Source: Blautia luti (GTDB lineage Bacteria > Bacillota > Clostridia > Lachnospirales > Lachnospiraceae). From it: a DNA stretch of 64,000 nucleotides. Location of the stretch: contig NZ_AP028156.1 in the NCBI RefSeq assembly GCF_033096465.1, positions 1,074,501-1,138,500 of the forward strand, written 5' to 3'. Positions 36,457-45,832 of this stretch are shown here, piece by piece. The first letter of the stretch is position 1. Every line of letters begins with the position of its first letter. The notes under the pieces are model-generated. The model was not told the DNA's origin. It was given only the letters and a program-made list of their open reading frames with translations, and ran no database searches. Both the position numbers and the translations under genes were made by a program.

Positions 36457-36986
36457 TTAACTCTGTTGTGAAACAAGAGAATTATAAAAATCCTGGATAT
36501 CATCTGCATACCCTTCCAACTGCTGTCTGTCAGGAAGGGAGGTCATAACTCCCTGCTGGGTAGTGCTGATCCCTGCTGCGTAAGTAGCGAAGCAGATAGA
36601 ATAAAGGAGAGGATGATTCTGGCTTAAAGCCACTGCCAGCGCAGAGATGAAACAGTTGGCTGCACCATTGCTGTCAACGGTATTGAATTTGACCGCCGGG
36701 ATATGGATGGAATAATCCTTGTTTCGCAGATAAGAACCTTTACTTCCCAGGGTTACGATAACATTGGAACAGCCTTTGTGATATAAATATTCTGCCTTTT
36801 CCTCATAGGAGTCCTCACCGGGAACCAGATTGTCCAGTTCCCGGGAGTTTGGAATCATGAAGGAAATCTTGGGCAGCAGTTCTTCGGAAAGCCGGAAGAT
36901 CGGCTTAACGAAAGTCTTCACATTATTTCTGTAACATTCTTTGATGATATAATCAATCAGTTCTTCACTTAATTCCGTAGAAGCTT
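36457..36986 (-). pseudogene. C-terminal remnant of a PfkB/ribokinase-family sugar kinase
   Basis: The frame reads through about 175 codons. It contains SFMIPNSRELDNLVPG, VIVTLGSKGSYLRNKD and the ATP/anion-hole region VDSNGAANCFISALAVAL of PfkB kinases. The N-terminal 130 or so residues with the substrate lid are missing. The open frame runs from the stop at 36457 back to a junction near the AAGCTT at 36981, where an IclR remnant starts on the other strand. The normally catalytic GAGD reads GAAN, so the enzyme would be inactive even if translated. Not a functional gene. Confidence 0.75.
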
Positions 36987-37196
36987 GTGAGAACGAAACA
37001 GCGAGGATACGCCATTGATGATATGGAACACGAATTCGGGATCAAGTGTATTGCAATGCCTGTATTCGACAGAACGAAGAATGTATACGCTGCGATCAGC
37101 ATCAGCGGACTGGCACAGCATTTTACGGATGAGAACATCGCAGAATGGGCGATACTTCTGAAAAAGTATATTCGTAAAATAGAAAGCAGGCTGTAG
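36987..37196 (+). pseudogene. C-terminal remnant of an IclR-family regulator
   Basis: About 70 codons encode only the end of the IclR effector domain: RGYAIDDMEHEFGIKCIAMP and VYAAISISGLAQHFTDENIA. The DNA-binding helix-turn-helix and most of the sensor are absent. It abuts the PfkB remnant head to head, so a deletion probably removed the shared promoter region and the 5' halves of both genes. Confidence 0.78.
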
Positions 37197-37213
37197 AGCC
37201 TGAGACAGAGCAT

Positions 37214-37258
37214 AAAAAATCCGTCAGAGTATTGTTTAAATACTCTGACGGATTTTTT
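37214..37258. terminator. Bidirectional terminator between the IclR remnant and rfbD
   Basis: AAAAAATCCGTCAGAGTA / TACTCTGACGGATTTTTT with a 9-base loop; it ends rfbABD transcription on the minus strand. Confidence 0.9.
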
Positions 37259-37275
37259 GCATGGATTTCAGATCA

Positions 37276-38217
37276 TCAGAAATCCAGTTCTTTCAGATAA
37301 CGTCCCAGTGCATCCTGCCAGGTTGGAAGAGGAGTGAAGCCATTGGCTGTCAGTTTGCTCTTATCCAGACGGCTGTTGAACGGACGTGCTGCTTTGGAAA
37401 CACCGTATTCAGCAGTTGTGACAGAGTTAACTGTCATGTTTTCCGGAAGATATTCCGGATGTCCCATGGCAGCTGCCTGACGGAAGATCTCTTTGGTGAA
37501 ATCATACCAGCTGATGTAACCGCCCTCGTTGGTTGCATGATAGTAACCGTATTTCTCTGTCTCGATCATATCTACCAGCAGTCTTGCCAGGTCATAGGTA
37601 TAAGTTGGAGTACCGATCTGGTCATTGACTACGGAGAGTGTGTCGTGTGTTTTTCCAAGATTGATCATGGTCTTGATGAAGTTCTTGCCGTTTTTGCCAA
37701 ATACCCATGCAATACGGACGATAAAGAACTTATCCACTGTGCCGGATACAGCCAGTTCGCCGTCCAGTTTGGTCTGTCCATAGACATTTAACGGCTTGTA
37801 ATCCTTGCAGTCAGGCTCCCATGGAGTGGTTCCCTGACCGTCGAATACATAGTCAGTGGAGAGATACAGCATCTTGATGTCAAGCCCTTTGCACACATCA
37901 GCGATATTCTGGGTTCCGGTAACGTTTACCAGACGAACCTTCGGCTGATTTTCCTCATCTTCTGCAGCATCTACAGCTGTCCATGCTGCACAGTGGATCA
38001 CTGCGTCCACCTTTGCATCTTTGATGACTTTCTCTACAGAAGCTTTATCTGTGATATCCATCTGTACATAAGGCATTGTGGTAACAGCAGTGCCGTCTGC
38101 GATTCCGCTGTAGGAAGGAGCAATGTCACTTCCTACACCTTCATAACCGCGTTTCGCAAGTTCGTTCATAACATCATGTCCAAGCTGACCGCCTACACCT
38201 GTTACAAAAACTCTCAT
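37276..38217 (-). CDS. rfbD: dTDP-4-dehydrorhamnose reductase
   Basis: The 313-residue short-chain dehydrogenase-like protein starts MRVFVTGVGGQLGHDVMNEL (NAD(P) motif GxxGQLG). It has VIHCAAWTAVDAAEDE, YLSTDYVFDGQG and the catalytic YGQTKLDGE. It performs the last step to dTDP-L-rhamnose. It lies three bases after rfbB and is the final gene of the rfbA-rfbB-rfbD operon. Confidence 0.93.
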   Translation of the reverse strand: MRVFVTGVGGQLGHDVMNELAKRGYEGVGSDIAPSYSGIADGTAVTTMPYVQMDITDKASVEKVIKDAKVDAVIHCAAWTAVDAAEDEENQPKVRLVNVTGTQNIADVCKGLDIKMLYLSTDYVFDGQGTTPWEPDCKDYKPLNVYGQTKLDGELAVSGTVDKFFIVRIAWVFGKNGKNFIKTMINLGKTHDTLSVVNDQIGTPTYTYDLARLLVDMIETEKYGYYHATNEGGYISWYDFTKEIFRQAAAMGHPEYLPENMTVNSVTTAEYGVSKAARPFNSRLDKSKLTANGFTPLPTWQDALGRYLKELDF

Positions 38218-38220
38218 AAT

Positions 38221-39249
38221 TTATGCCTCCCCGCGGTGTGCGTACATTTTCTCATAGTAGTTCTGGTATTCACCGGAGATGATAGTTTCCCACCATTCCT
38301 TGTTATCCAGATACCATTTGATGGTCTTCTTGATACCATCAGCAAATTTGGTTTCCGGTAACCAGCCAAGTTCATTGTGGATCTTGGTCGGGTCGATGGC
38401 ATAACGCATATCATGGCCTTTACGGTCTGCTACGTATGTGATCAGGCTTTCCGGTTTGCCAAGTTCCTTGCAGATGATCTTAACGATATCGATATTTGTC
38501 ATTTCGTTATGTCCGCCTACATTGTAAACTTCGCCGACACGTCCTTTGTGGATGATCAGGTCGATAGCGCGGCAGTGATCTTCTACATAGAGCCAGTCAC
38601 GGACGTTTTCACCCTTTCCATATACAGGAAGTGGTTTGTCATTTAATGCATTGGCGATCATTAACGGGATCAGTTTCTCCGGGAAATGATATGGGCCGTA
38701 GTTGTTGGAGCAGCGGCTGATGGTTACAGGCAGTCCGTAAGTTCTGTGGTAAGCAAGTACCAGAAGGTCTGCAGAAGCCTTGGAAGAGCTGTAAGGGCTG
38801 CTTGTGTGGATCGGAGTTTCCTCTGTGAAGAACAGGTCAGGTCTGTCTAATGGCAGATCTCCGTAAACTTCATCAGTGGATACCTGATGGTAACGTTTGA
38901 TTCCGTATTTACGGCATGCATCCATAAGGACAGCAGTACCGATGATGTTTGTTGTAAGGAATACTTCCGGGTTCTCGATGGAACGGTCTACGTGGCTTTC
39001 TGCTGCGAAGTTTACAACCATGTCGGGATGTTCTTCTTCGAAGAGTTTGTAAACTGCCTCACGGTCTGTGATGCTTTCTTTCACGAAACGGAAATTCGGG
39101 TTGTCCATAACAGGAGCAAGAGTGGAAAGGTTTCCTGCGTATGTCAGGCAGTCCAGACAGATGATACGATAATCCGGGTATTTTTTTAACATATGAAAAA
39201 TAAAGTTGCTTCCGATAAATCCGGCACCGCCGGTTACGATAATATTCAT
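38221..39249 (-). CDS. rfbB: dTDP-glucose 4,6-dehydratase
   Basis: The 342-residue enzyme has the NAD-binding MNIIVTGGAGFIGSNFIFHM, VNFAAESHVDRSI, the active-site STDEVYGDL and SPYSSSKASADLLV (YxxxK variant as in RmlB), and RCSNNYGPYHFPEKLIPLMI. It makes dTDP-4-keto-6-deoxyglucose. It is separated from rfbA by 62 bases that contain its ribosome site; the usual rfbC between the two is missing. Confidence 0.95.
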   Translation of the reverse strand: MNIIVTGGAGFIGSNFIFHMLKKYPDYRIICLDCLTYAGNLSTLAPVMDNPNFRFVKESITDREAVYKLFEEEHPDMVVNFAAESHVDRSIENPEVFLTTNIIGTAVLMDACRKYGIKRYHQVSTDEVYGDLPLDRPDLFFTEETPIHTSSPYSSSKASADLLVLAYHRTYGLPVTISRCSNNYGPYHFPEKLIPLMIANALNDKPLPVYGKGENVRDWLYVEDHCRAIDLIIHKGRVGEVYNVGGHNEMTNIDIVKIICKELGKPESLITYVADRKGHDMRYAIDPTKIHNELGWLPETKFADGIKKTIKWYLDNKEWWETIISGEYQNYYEKMYAHRGEA

Positions 39250-39311
39250 GATAGTATAGTTCTCCTTTTGATTTATTGCTGCGTGATTGAAACGATATAT
39301 GAATGGCGGAA

Positions 39312-40208
39312 TCAGTGGAGCACGTCCAGATATTTGCCGTCCAGTACATCTTTCAGATACTGGCCGTACTGATTCTTCTTTAGTACTTCATAAACTTTCA
39401 GTACATCGTCTTTGGTGATCCAGCCGTTGAGATATGCGATCTCTTCCAGGCATCCGATCTTGCGGTGCTGGTGGCTTTCCATGGTTTTTACGAAGTTGGT
39501 AGCTTCCACAAGGCTTTCATGTGTACCGGTATCCAGCCATGTGAATCCCTGGCCAAGAAGTTCTACGTTTAACTCGCCTTTTTCCAGATAAATACGGTTC
39601 AGATCTGTGATTTCAAGTTCGCCTCTGGCGCTTGGCTTCAGATTTTTGGCATATTCTACCACACGGTTGTCATAGAAATATAAACCTGTTACACAGTAGT
39701 TGCTCTTCGGATGTTCCGGTTTCTCTTCGATAGAGATGGCTTTACCGTCGTGGTCGAATTCTACGATACCGAATCTCTCCGGATCATCTACATAGTATCC
39801 GAATACAGTAGCGCCTTCGCCGGATTCTGCATTCTGTACAGCAGCCTGAAGTCTCTTCTTCAGTCCATGTCCTGCGAAAATGTTATCACCCAGCACCATG
39901 GCAACTGTGTCATTGCCGATGAATTCCTCTCCGATGATAAATGCCTGCGCAAGTCCGTCCGGGCTTGGCTGTACGGCATAGGTAAGATGAACGCCGAATT
40001 GATGTCCGTCACCCAGAAGTTCCTCGAAACGAGGGGTATCCTGTGGTGTGGAGATGATTAGGATATCGCGGATGCCTGCATTCATCAGTACAGACATTGG
40101 ATAGTAGATCATAGGTTTGTCGTAGATCGGCAGAAGCTGTTTGGAAGTTACCATTGTCAGCGGATAAAGGCGTGTGCCGGAACCACCTGCTAAAATAATA
40201 CCTTTCAT
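39312..40208 (-). CDS. rfbA: Glucose-1-phosphate thymidylyltransferase
   Basis: The 298-residue nucleotidyltransferase has [40 protein letters not shown], the metal-binding [11 protein letters not shown] and [20 protein letters not shown]. It makes dTDP-glucose, the first step of rhamnose synthesis. The start follows AAAAAGGAGAATACAC. It is the first gene of the operon, about 130 bases downstream of a promoter with a dyad in the spacer. Confidence 0.95.
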   Translation of the reverse strand: MKGIILAGGSGTRLYPLTMVTSKQLLPIYDKPMIYYPMSVLMNAGIRDILIISTPQDTPRFEELLGDGHQFGVHLTYAVQPSPDGLAQAFIIGEEFIGNDTVAMVLGDNIFAGHGLKKRLQAAVQNAESGEGATVFGYYVDDPERFGIVEFDHDGKAISIEEKPEHPKSNYCVTGLYFYDNRVVEYAKNLKPSARGELEITDLNRIYLEKGELNVELLGQGFTWLDTGTHESLVEATNFVKTMESHQHRKIGCLEEIAYLNGWITKDDVLKVYEVLKKNQYGQYLKDVLDGKYLDVLH

Positions 40209-40338
40209 GTGTATTCTCCTTTTTCATTTGAATCATTTGTTTTACAGCAATTCATAAGATACTGTCCTGACTGCATTATTTTATGGAACTGCTGCAGGTT
40301 TTCATGTATCACTGCGGATGTCTTTTTAATGTGATTGT

Positions 40339-40369
40339 ATTATAAAAGGTGACCTTAGGTCACCTTCAA
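40339..40369 (-). promoter_or_regulatory. MerR-type promoter with perfect dyad in a 19-bp spacer, upstream of rfbA
   Basis: On the minus strand TTGAAG (40369-40364) and TATAAT (40344-40339) are 19 bases apart. The spacer is filled by a perfect dyad, AAGGTGACC-TAA-GGTCACCTT (40366-40346). MerR activators bind exactly such dyads in over-long spacers. The hairpin could instead be a weak terminator of the upstream MerR-methyltransferase gene, but the following T-run is short. Confidence 0.55.
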
Positions 40370-40398
40370 GCGTTTTTTACAAAAAAATTAAATTTTGG

Positions 40399-41580
40399 TT
40401 ATTTTTCACAAAAAAAGATTCCGGCATCCTTGGTAATGTAGAAGCCTCCTCTGGTTTTGCGCGATACGAAAGAGCGGAAATCTTTGTAACGATCCAGGAT
40501 ATACTGGTTCTGATTTCCATGGCAGGAAAGAATATAGGAGATCAGCGGTTCTGCATCCGGTACCAGAAGGGAGTCTTCATAGGATTTCCAGGAAATCTGC
40601 CGGAAATAAGGAGAAAGGATCTCATTACCGTTCTCTCTGCCGAACCGTTCATAAAGCCGGTCTGCAGACAGAACGATCCTTTCATCGAAGTCCTGAACCA
40701 GCCGGCTGACCTCCTGCATATGCCGGCTGCCATAGGTACTGCAGATAAAATGACCTCCAGGTTTCAGCACACGGCGGATTTCCCTGCATACACCGGGAAT
40801 GTCCTCGCAGTAAAAAAGCACATGGTTGGCAATGACCAGGTCAAAGGATTCATTCTCATAAGGAATCCGCCCGCAGTCAAACACCCGGAAAGTGAAACGC
40901 CGGTCCTCCGGGCCGATGGCACGTCTGGCATCACGAAGCATCCCGGAAGAAAGATCCGAAAGTGTAACAGAGATTTCCGCAGGCAGGAGGGACATATTTT
41001 GAGTCCACAAAGCACCGTCCCCACAGCCCAGTTCCAGGATTTTCATGTTTGGGTGGATGTGGCATTGGGTGTATACCCAGGGAAACCAGCCTTGGCGGTT
41101 GCTGGAGTAAAGGCTGTGGAGGTTGATCCTGGAGGAAATATTGGACGCGTTCTGATACTGGTTTTTCATGCTCTTTTCCATGCCTGTCAGGTGGATCAGG
41201 TTCAGCATCTGATTCCAGTCAATGGCGTGGCGGGAACGGATAGCATCGGTGGTATCCTGGATGGCTTTTTCCACCAGCTGCATCTGTTCGATGCGGTCAC
41301 GGACCAGTTTCAGCTGGATGTTCAGGGAATTCTCCATAAAGTGATAGTCGGAGTCGTCAATGGTCATTTCCCGGATATCATCCAGGGAAAAGCCCAGGTA
41401 CTTCAGAAGCAGGATCTGGGAAAGCCTTGCGAAATCTGCATCTGTGTAGAATCGGGCACCGGATTCTGTCACATAGGAGGGGTTGAGGATATTCTGTTTG
41501 TCATAATATCGGATGGTCCGCAGGGTCACATGAGCCATCCGCGCGAATTCTCCGGAAGAGTAGTAGCCGTCTTTTTTCAT
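40399..41580 (-). CDS. MerR-family regulator fused to a SAM-dependent methyltransferase
   Basis: The 393-residue protein starts at ATG 41580 after AGAAGG; the frame is open further upstream. Residues 1-75 form a MerR helix-turn-helix (YSSGEFARMAHVTLRTIRYY, GARFYTDADFARLSQILLLK), followed by a dimer helix. From about residue 185 a class I methyltransferase domain begins (MKILELGCGDGALWTQNMSL; FDLVIANHVLFY; RRVLKPGGHFICSTYG). The regulator may sense a substrate that it also methylates; the target is unknown. It lies directly upstream of rfbABD on the same strand. Confidence 0.82.
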   Translation of the reverse strand: MKKDGYYSSGEFARMAHVTLRTIRYYDKQNILNPSYVTESGARFYTDADFARLSQILLLKYLGFSLDDIREMTIDDSDYHFMENSLNIQLKLVRDRIEQMQLVEKAIQDTTDAIRSRHAIDWNQMLNLIHLTGMEKSMKNQYQNASNISSRINLHSLYSSNRQGWFPWVYTQCHIHPNMKILELGCGDGALWTQNMSLLPAEISVTLSDLSSGMLRDARRAIGPEDRRFTFRVFDCGRIPYENESFDLVIANHVLFYCEDIPGVCREIRRVLKPGGHFICSTYGSRHMQEVSRLVQDFDERIVLSADRLYERFGRENGNEILSPYFRQISWKSYEDSLLVPDAEPLISYILSCHGNQNQYILDRYKDFRSFVSRKTRGGFYITKDAGIFFCEK

Positions 41581-41891
41581 AGGGAAACCTTCTTGTTTGT
41601 TTTCGATTCTGCTGCAACGCAGAAACTGTTTCTGAGAAACATTATAGCAGACTGGAGAGTGTTTGAAAAATGCTTTCTGCAAATTGGGGCGTCCGGATTG
41701 TTGGAATGGCGTGACACTCCAGGAGGGATTTAGGATTCCTGCTTGTTATTTGCCGGCGGTTGTGTTATGGTAGATACATGCCTGAATGCGCACAGGCATT
41801 CACACAAATCACTATCCGGCAGTTCTGCCGTCATTTTTCCCAAATACAATAGTATAGAAGACGATCAAAATGCAGGAACAGGAGGAACCTG
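41581..41891. promoter_or_regulatory. Divergent control region between the MerR fusion and DUF3825 genes
   Basis: Minus-strand promoter for the MerR gene: TTTCAA (41668-41663), 16-base spacer, TATAAT (41646-41641). Plus-strand candidate for DUF3825: TTGTTA (41743-41748), 17-base spacer, TATGGT (41766-41771), weaker. No copy of the rfbA-side GGTGACC dyad is present here. I see nothing else in these 311 bases. Confidence 0.5.
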
Positions 41892-42638
41892 ATGAAAAAG
41901 CTGTTTGATTTTACCTACTGCGGCGATTACAACCGGCAGATCCGCCATCTGGCAAGGATCGTACCGGAGAGGTGGAGCTATTCTGACACAGAAGATTACG
42001 GGATCCTGAAAGGATACCTGGAAAATACATTCAAGCGCCTGTACGAAGAGGGGAAAGTCTGGGAAAAGGAAACCTACGCAATCTTTAATACAGGACTCTT
42101 TAATCACTATTATCAGCCAATCTATGCATATTTTATTCCCAATCTGGTGCCGGACAGGCAGCCCTGGTTCCTGGACGGATTTTACACCGAATATTACTTA
42201 TTGAAACAGGGAATTACCGTTCTTCCGGAGAAAGCTTCCTATGTGGATGACCCTTCAGATCTGGTCTTTGACACCAAGATCCCGGTGGTTCCCCAGTATG
42301 AGCATATCTTCGGAGATGAGGAAAACGCAGCCAGACTGCCCCGGGAAGTCAGGGACAGCAGCATGCGTCTTCAGCTCTTCGACGGTGCATTGAAGCAGAC
42401 CAAGAGGATGCTGGAGGCAGATTATAAGACTGCCATTCCTCAGTACTACAATCATTCTATTCAGCTTCTCATCCCGCTGTGCCTGCGAAGCCCGGGAGTC
42501 CCGGATCTGGCACTTGCCTGTATGAAGACCCCGGATGGAAGTAAATATCTGGGAAGAACCTGCCTGACCCTTCGGATGGCATACCACAATGCCAGACTTC
42601 TGGCAAGGGTGGATAACAGCTGGCTGACCGGATCCTGA
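41892..42638 (+). CDS. DUF3825 domain protein
   Basis: The 248-residue cytoplasmic protein matches the DUF3825 pattern as I remember it: FTYCGDYNRQIRHLARIVPERW, YAIFNTGLFNHYYQPIYAYF and YKTAIPQYYNHSIQLLIPLCL with a following Ala/Leu-rich end. Such domains occur alone or linked to OST-HTH modules and are suspected to act with RNA, but no function is established. The start follows AACAGGAGGAACCTG. It appears to be monocistronic; a promoter for the next gene follows at once. Confidence 0.65.
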   Translation: MKKLFDFTYCGDYNRQIRHLARIVPERWSYSDTEDYGILKGYLENTFKRLYEEGKVWEKETYAIFNTGLFNHYYQPIYAYFIPNLVPDRQPWFLDGFYTEYYLLKQGITVLPEKASYVDDPSDLVFDTKIPVVPQYEHIFGDEENAARLPREVRDSSMRLQLFDGALKQTKRMLEADYKTAIPQYYNHSIQLLIPLCLRSPGVPDLALACMKTPDGSKYLGRTCLTLRMAYHNARLLARVDNSWLTGS

Positions 42639-42644
42639 GATTTC

Positions 42645-42673
42645 TTGACAGGGAAAAATGCCTTTGATATACT
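42645..42673 (+). promoter_or_regulatory. Promoter of the acyltransferase gene
   Basis: TTGACA (42645-42650), 17-base spacer, TATACT (42668-42673), about 30 bases before the start codon. Confidence 0.7.
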
Positions 42674-42702
42674 GTCAGGCAGTAAAGGCAGGGTTGAATA
42701 TT

Positions 42703-43734
42703 ATGAGAAATAAATCTTTGGATGCAGGGAAGGCAATGGCTGCATTTGGTGTGGTGTTTATCCATGTTTCCTTTCCGGGACAGACCGGGCAGATCATAAA
42801 GGCGCTTGCCAGATCAGCAGTTCCGTTTTTCTTCATGGTGTCCGGATATTTCTGCTATTATAATAGAAGAAACACCGACAGAGGAAAACGGATCACAGAT
42901 AAAATACCGGCGAAAGTGCAGCATATCCTGACACTTCTGGCTTTCGCGGTACTCTTTTATTTCCTGTGGGAAAGTGCGATGCATCTGGTGGAAAAAGAAG
43001 CTATAGGACCGTGGCTGCAGGAGATGGTGAAGAAGGAACATCTGAAGGAACTGTTTCGGTATAACAGCACTTCACAGCTTAAACCACACCTGTGGTTTTT
43101 GCCGGCACTGATATATTGTTATATTCTGGATTATTTCATCGAGAAACTACATCTGGGAAAACTTGCTTATCTGTCTGTCCCTGTGCTTCTGGGATACTTT
43201 TTATGGCGGGCGTACTTTGGCAGGTTCCAGGGTGTTTTTTATCATACTATGGAATACAGGAATTATTTCTTTATGGGAATGCCCTTTTTCCTGACAGGAC
43301 AGATGATCCATGAGTATGAGAAATTGCTGGACAGGAAGCTGTCCTGGCAGGTGCTGGCAGTGGGTGGGCTTCTGGGAAGCGGGGGCATCATATGGGAATA
43401 TTTTCAGGCCGGTGCCAGGGAAGTGTATCCGGGAAATGTGCTGCTGGCAGTGTGCCTGTTTCTTCTGTGTATCCTGTATGATACGAAGAGCAGAAGACTT
43501 GAGTATCTGGCTGTGCTTGGCAGAGAATTTGCATTTCCGATCTATCTGTTACATCCGTCAGTAGCAGAACTGATGAAAAAGTTGGCAGACTTTCTGGGTA
43601 TCAGCCGAAACCCGGCATATCTGTGGCTGCGTCCCATTCTGGTCTGTGGCTGCACTATTTTTCTGGTCCGGGCTGTAAGCAGACTCTGGTCATCACAACA
43701 GAAATGTGGTATAGTATTCAGGAGACACAATTAA
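42703..43734 (+). CDS. Membrane acyltransferase, acyltransferase-3 family
   Basis: The 343-residue protein starts at ATG 42703 after GGCAGGG. It has about ten transmembrane segments. The active-site-type His is in KAMAAFGVVFIHVSFPGQTG in segment 1, followed by RSAVPFFFMVSGYFCYYN. Further along are HLWFLPALIYCYI and the C-terminal FPIYLLHPSVAEL, all typical of OafA/YrhL-type acyltransferases. It probably adds acetyl or another acyl group to a surface polysaccharide or peptidoglycan; the acceptor cannot be told. It has its own promoter; the next gene follows 22 bases later. Confidence 0.82.
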   Translation: MRNKSLDAGKAMAAFGVVFIHVSFPGQTGQIIKALARSAVPFFFMVSGYFCYYNRRNTDRGKRITDKIPAKVQHILTLLAFAVLFYFLWESAMHLVEKEAIGPWLQEMVKKEHLKELFRYNSTSQLKPHLWFLPALIYCYILDYFIEKLHLGKLAYLSVPVLLGYFLWRAYFGRFQGVFYHTMEYRNYFFMGMPFFLTGQMIHEYEKLLDRKLSWQVLAVGGLLGSGGIIWEYFQAGAREVYPGNVLLAVCLFLLCILYDTKSRRLEYLAVLGREFAFPIYLLHPSVAELMKKLADFLGISRNPAYLWLRPILVCGCTIFLVRAVSRLWSSQQKCGIVFRRHN

Positions 43735-43756
43735 CATAAGAAGCAAAGGAGAAAGA

Positions 43757-44500
43757 ATGTCGGATAGGAATCAGGACAAAGAGAAGAGGGAGAAACAGGG
43801 AGATCCAGAGCATGATGAGAGCGTGCTGAATCCGGAGAGAAAGGATGAGCTGGATCTGTCGAAGAAGGAACGGCGCCTGATTGAAAAAGAAAAGTTAAAA
43901 GGCATGGGAATCGGGAAGAAGCTGGAGTATATCTGGATGTACTATAAGCCGGTAATCTTCGGCGTGATCGCAGCCATAGCTCTTGTTTTCGGAGTAAGAG
44001 ATTATTACGAAGGCCTGAAAGTCAAGACAGTTCTATCTGTGGCAGTAGTAGACTCCCGGATCGAGGATACAGACAGTACAGCTGAGGAGATCAAGGAACA
44101 GCTGGGATATGAAGGAGATAAATACAGCAGAGTTGAGATCAATGTGAACATGACCAGCAATGAAGACGGAGACGGACTGGAATATTATGCACAGATGACT
44201 TATGTGACACAGATAGCGGCAGGTACCATGGATATCATGATTATGCCGGAGAAAGTTTACGACACTCTGTATGAAAACAACGACCAGTCTTTCCTGAACC
44301 TGAAAGAACTGCTGGGAGAAGAGAGTTTCCAGGCATTCGGAAACCAGACAGATGAGACACATATTTCTGTGACTGACAGTGAACTTGCCACGAAGTTCGG
44401 TCTGAGCTATGAACCGATATGTATTGTAGTTCCGGCATCCACGTCAGAAGCCGACAATGCAGCCAAATGGCTGAGTGTCCTTGCAGAGAGGGAGAAATGA
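43757..44500 (+). CDS. Single-pass membrane protein of unknown function, coupled to a MATE exporter
   Basis: The 247-residue protein is not recognised. It has a very charged N-terminus (about 1-60, Lys/Glu/Asp-rich), one transmembrane helix (about 72-88, VIFGVIAAIALVFGV), and an outer domain ending in SEADNAAKWLSVLAEREK. The outer part includes IMIMPEKVYDTLYENNDQ, which vaguely recalls extracytoplasmic solute-binding folds. It overlaps the MATE gene by four bases (ATGA), so the two are co-translated. The start follows AAAGGAGAAAGA. Confidence 0.65.
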   Translation: MSDRNQDKEKREKQGDPEHDESVLNPERKDELDLSKKERRLIEKEKLKGMGIGKKLEYIWMYYKPVIFGVIAAIALVFGVRDYYEGLKVKTVLSVAVVDSRIEDTDSTAEEIKEQLGYEGDKYSRVEINVNMTSNEDGDGLEYYAQMTYVTQIAAGTMDIMIMPEKVYDTLYENNDQSFLNLKELLGEESFQAFGNQTDETHISVTDSELATKFGLSYEPICIVVPASTSEADNAAKWLSVLAEREK

Positions 44501-45831
44501 ACGATAATTTTATGAAAGAGAAACCGGCAGGGCCACTTCTGGCATCTATGGCCCTGCCGATGGTGCTGTCCATGCTTGTGAATTCACTGTACAATATTGT
44601 GGACAGCTTTTTTGTGGCCAGAATCAGTGAACAGGCCATGACAGCCCTGTCACTGGTTTATCCGGTACAGAATCTGATCAATGCCATTGCTATTGGATTC
44701 GGTGTCGGCATCAATTCCCAGATATCTTTCTATCTGGGTGCAAAGAATATGGCGAATGCAAACAGGGCGACTACCCACGGCATGCTCTTCGGGATCATAC
44801 ATGGTGTGATCATAACGATCCTGAGTATCCCGTTTATGCCTGCATTTCTGGGGATGTTTACAGCAGACCGGACTGTAGTTTCTCTGGGAACCCAGTATTC
44901 CACCATCGCCTTTTCATTCTCGGTGGTGATCATGATCAGTCTGTCATTCGAGAAAATTTTCCAGGCAGTGGGAAGAATGAAGATTACCATGATCAGTCTT
45001 TTGGTGGGATGTATTTCCAATATTATCCTGGATCCCCTGCTGATCTTCGGAATAGGCTTTTTCCCGAAAATGGGAATCCGGGGTGCAGCACTTGCCACAG
45101 GGCTGGGACAGGTATTTACCGTACTGGTTTATCTGGTTGCATACAGGAAATGTCCCATCCCGGTGAAATTCAGCTGGAAATACTGTAAGCTGGAGAAGAA
45201 TCTGGATCGTAAATTATATATGGTAGGAATTCCGGCAACTTTAAATATTGCCCTGCCATCTGTACTGATCTCATTTCTGAATCAGCTGCTGTCAACCATT
45301 TCCGACAGCTATGTGGTAGTGCTTGGAATCTATTATAAGCTTCAGACTTTCCTGTATCTGCCTGCAAGCGGTATCGTACAGGGAATGCGTCCTCTGGTGG
45401 GATATAACTACGGCGCAGGGGAGCGAAAGAGAGTACGGAAGATCTTCGGTCTTTCCCTGGGAGTCAATGCGCTGATCATGCTAGTGGGAACTGTGATCTG
45501 TTTCGCAGCAGCCACCCCATTGATGGCAATGTTTACCTCCAATCCGGAGACTGTAAGACTTGGATCATCTGCACTGAAGATCATCAGCATCGGCTTTATC
45601 CCTTCCGCGCTGTCTGTCACAGCCAGCGGAGCCCTGGAAGGCCTGGGCAAAGGAACCCAGTCACTGGCGATCTCCATGCTGAGATACATCATAGTGATCA
45701 TTCCGGCTGCCTACATCCTCTGTTTCTTCGCAGGGGCAGGAGCTGTATGGAATGCATTCTGGATCGGGGAGGCAGCTACCGCTGTGTTCGTATTTTTCTA
45801 TTCCCTTCCGAAAGTGCTGGGAGCGGAATAA
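44497..45831 (+). CDS. MATE-family efflux transporter
   Basis: The 444-residue protein starts at ATG 44497, overlapping the previous stop codon. It has 12 transmembrane segments in two halves. It opens with GPLLASMALPMVLSMLVNSLYNIVD, typical of NorM/DinF-like MATE proteins, followed by ARISEQAMTALSLVYP and GFGVGINSQISFYLGAKN; the second half has LPASGIVQGMRPLVGYNYGA. It exports drugs or metabolites with Na+ or H+. Its substrate is unknown; the coupled membrane protein may modulate it. Confidence 0.88.
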   Translation: MNDNFMKEKPAGPLLASMALPMVLSMLVNSLYNIVDSFFVARISEQAMTALSLVYPVQNLINAIAIGFGVGINSQISFYLGAKNMANANRATTHGMLFGIIHGVIITILSIPFMPAFLGMFTADRTVVSLGTQYSTIAFSFSVVIMISLSFEKIFQAVGRMKITMISLLVGCISNIILDPLLIFGIGFFPKMGIRGAALATGLGQVFTVLVYLVAYRKCPIPVKFSWKYCKLEKNLDRKLYMVGIPATLNIALPSVLISFLNQLLSTISDSYVVVLGIYYKLQTFLYLPASGIVQGMRPLVGYNYGAGERKRVRKIFGLSLGVNALIMLVGTVICFAAATPLMAMFTSNPETVRLGSSALKIISIGFIPSALSVTASGALEGLGKGTQSLAISMLRYIIVIIPAAYILCFFAGAGAVWNAFWIGEAATAVFVFFYSLPKVLGAE

Positions 45832-45832
45832 T

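Noticed and set aside
36457..36921. Functional short PfkB kinase of 154 residues
   Set aside because: Lacks the whole N-terminal substrate domain and the catalytic Asp (GAAN instead of GAGD).
40519..41733. 404-codon plus-strand frame opposite the MerR fusion
   Set aside because: The minus-strand gene has clear MerR and methyltransferase motifs and a good start; the plus frame has none.
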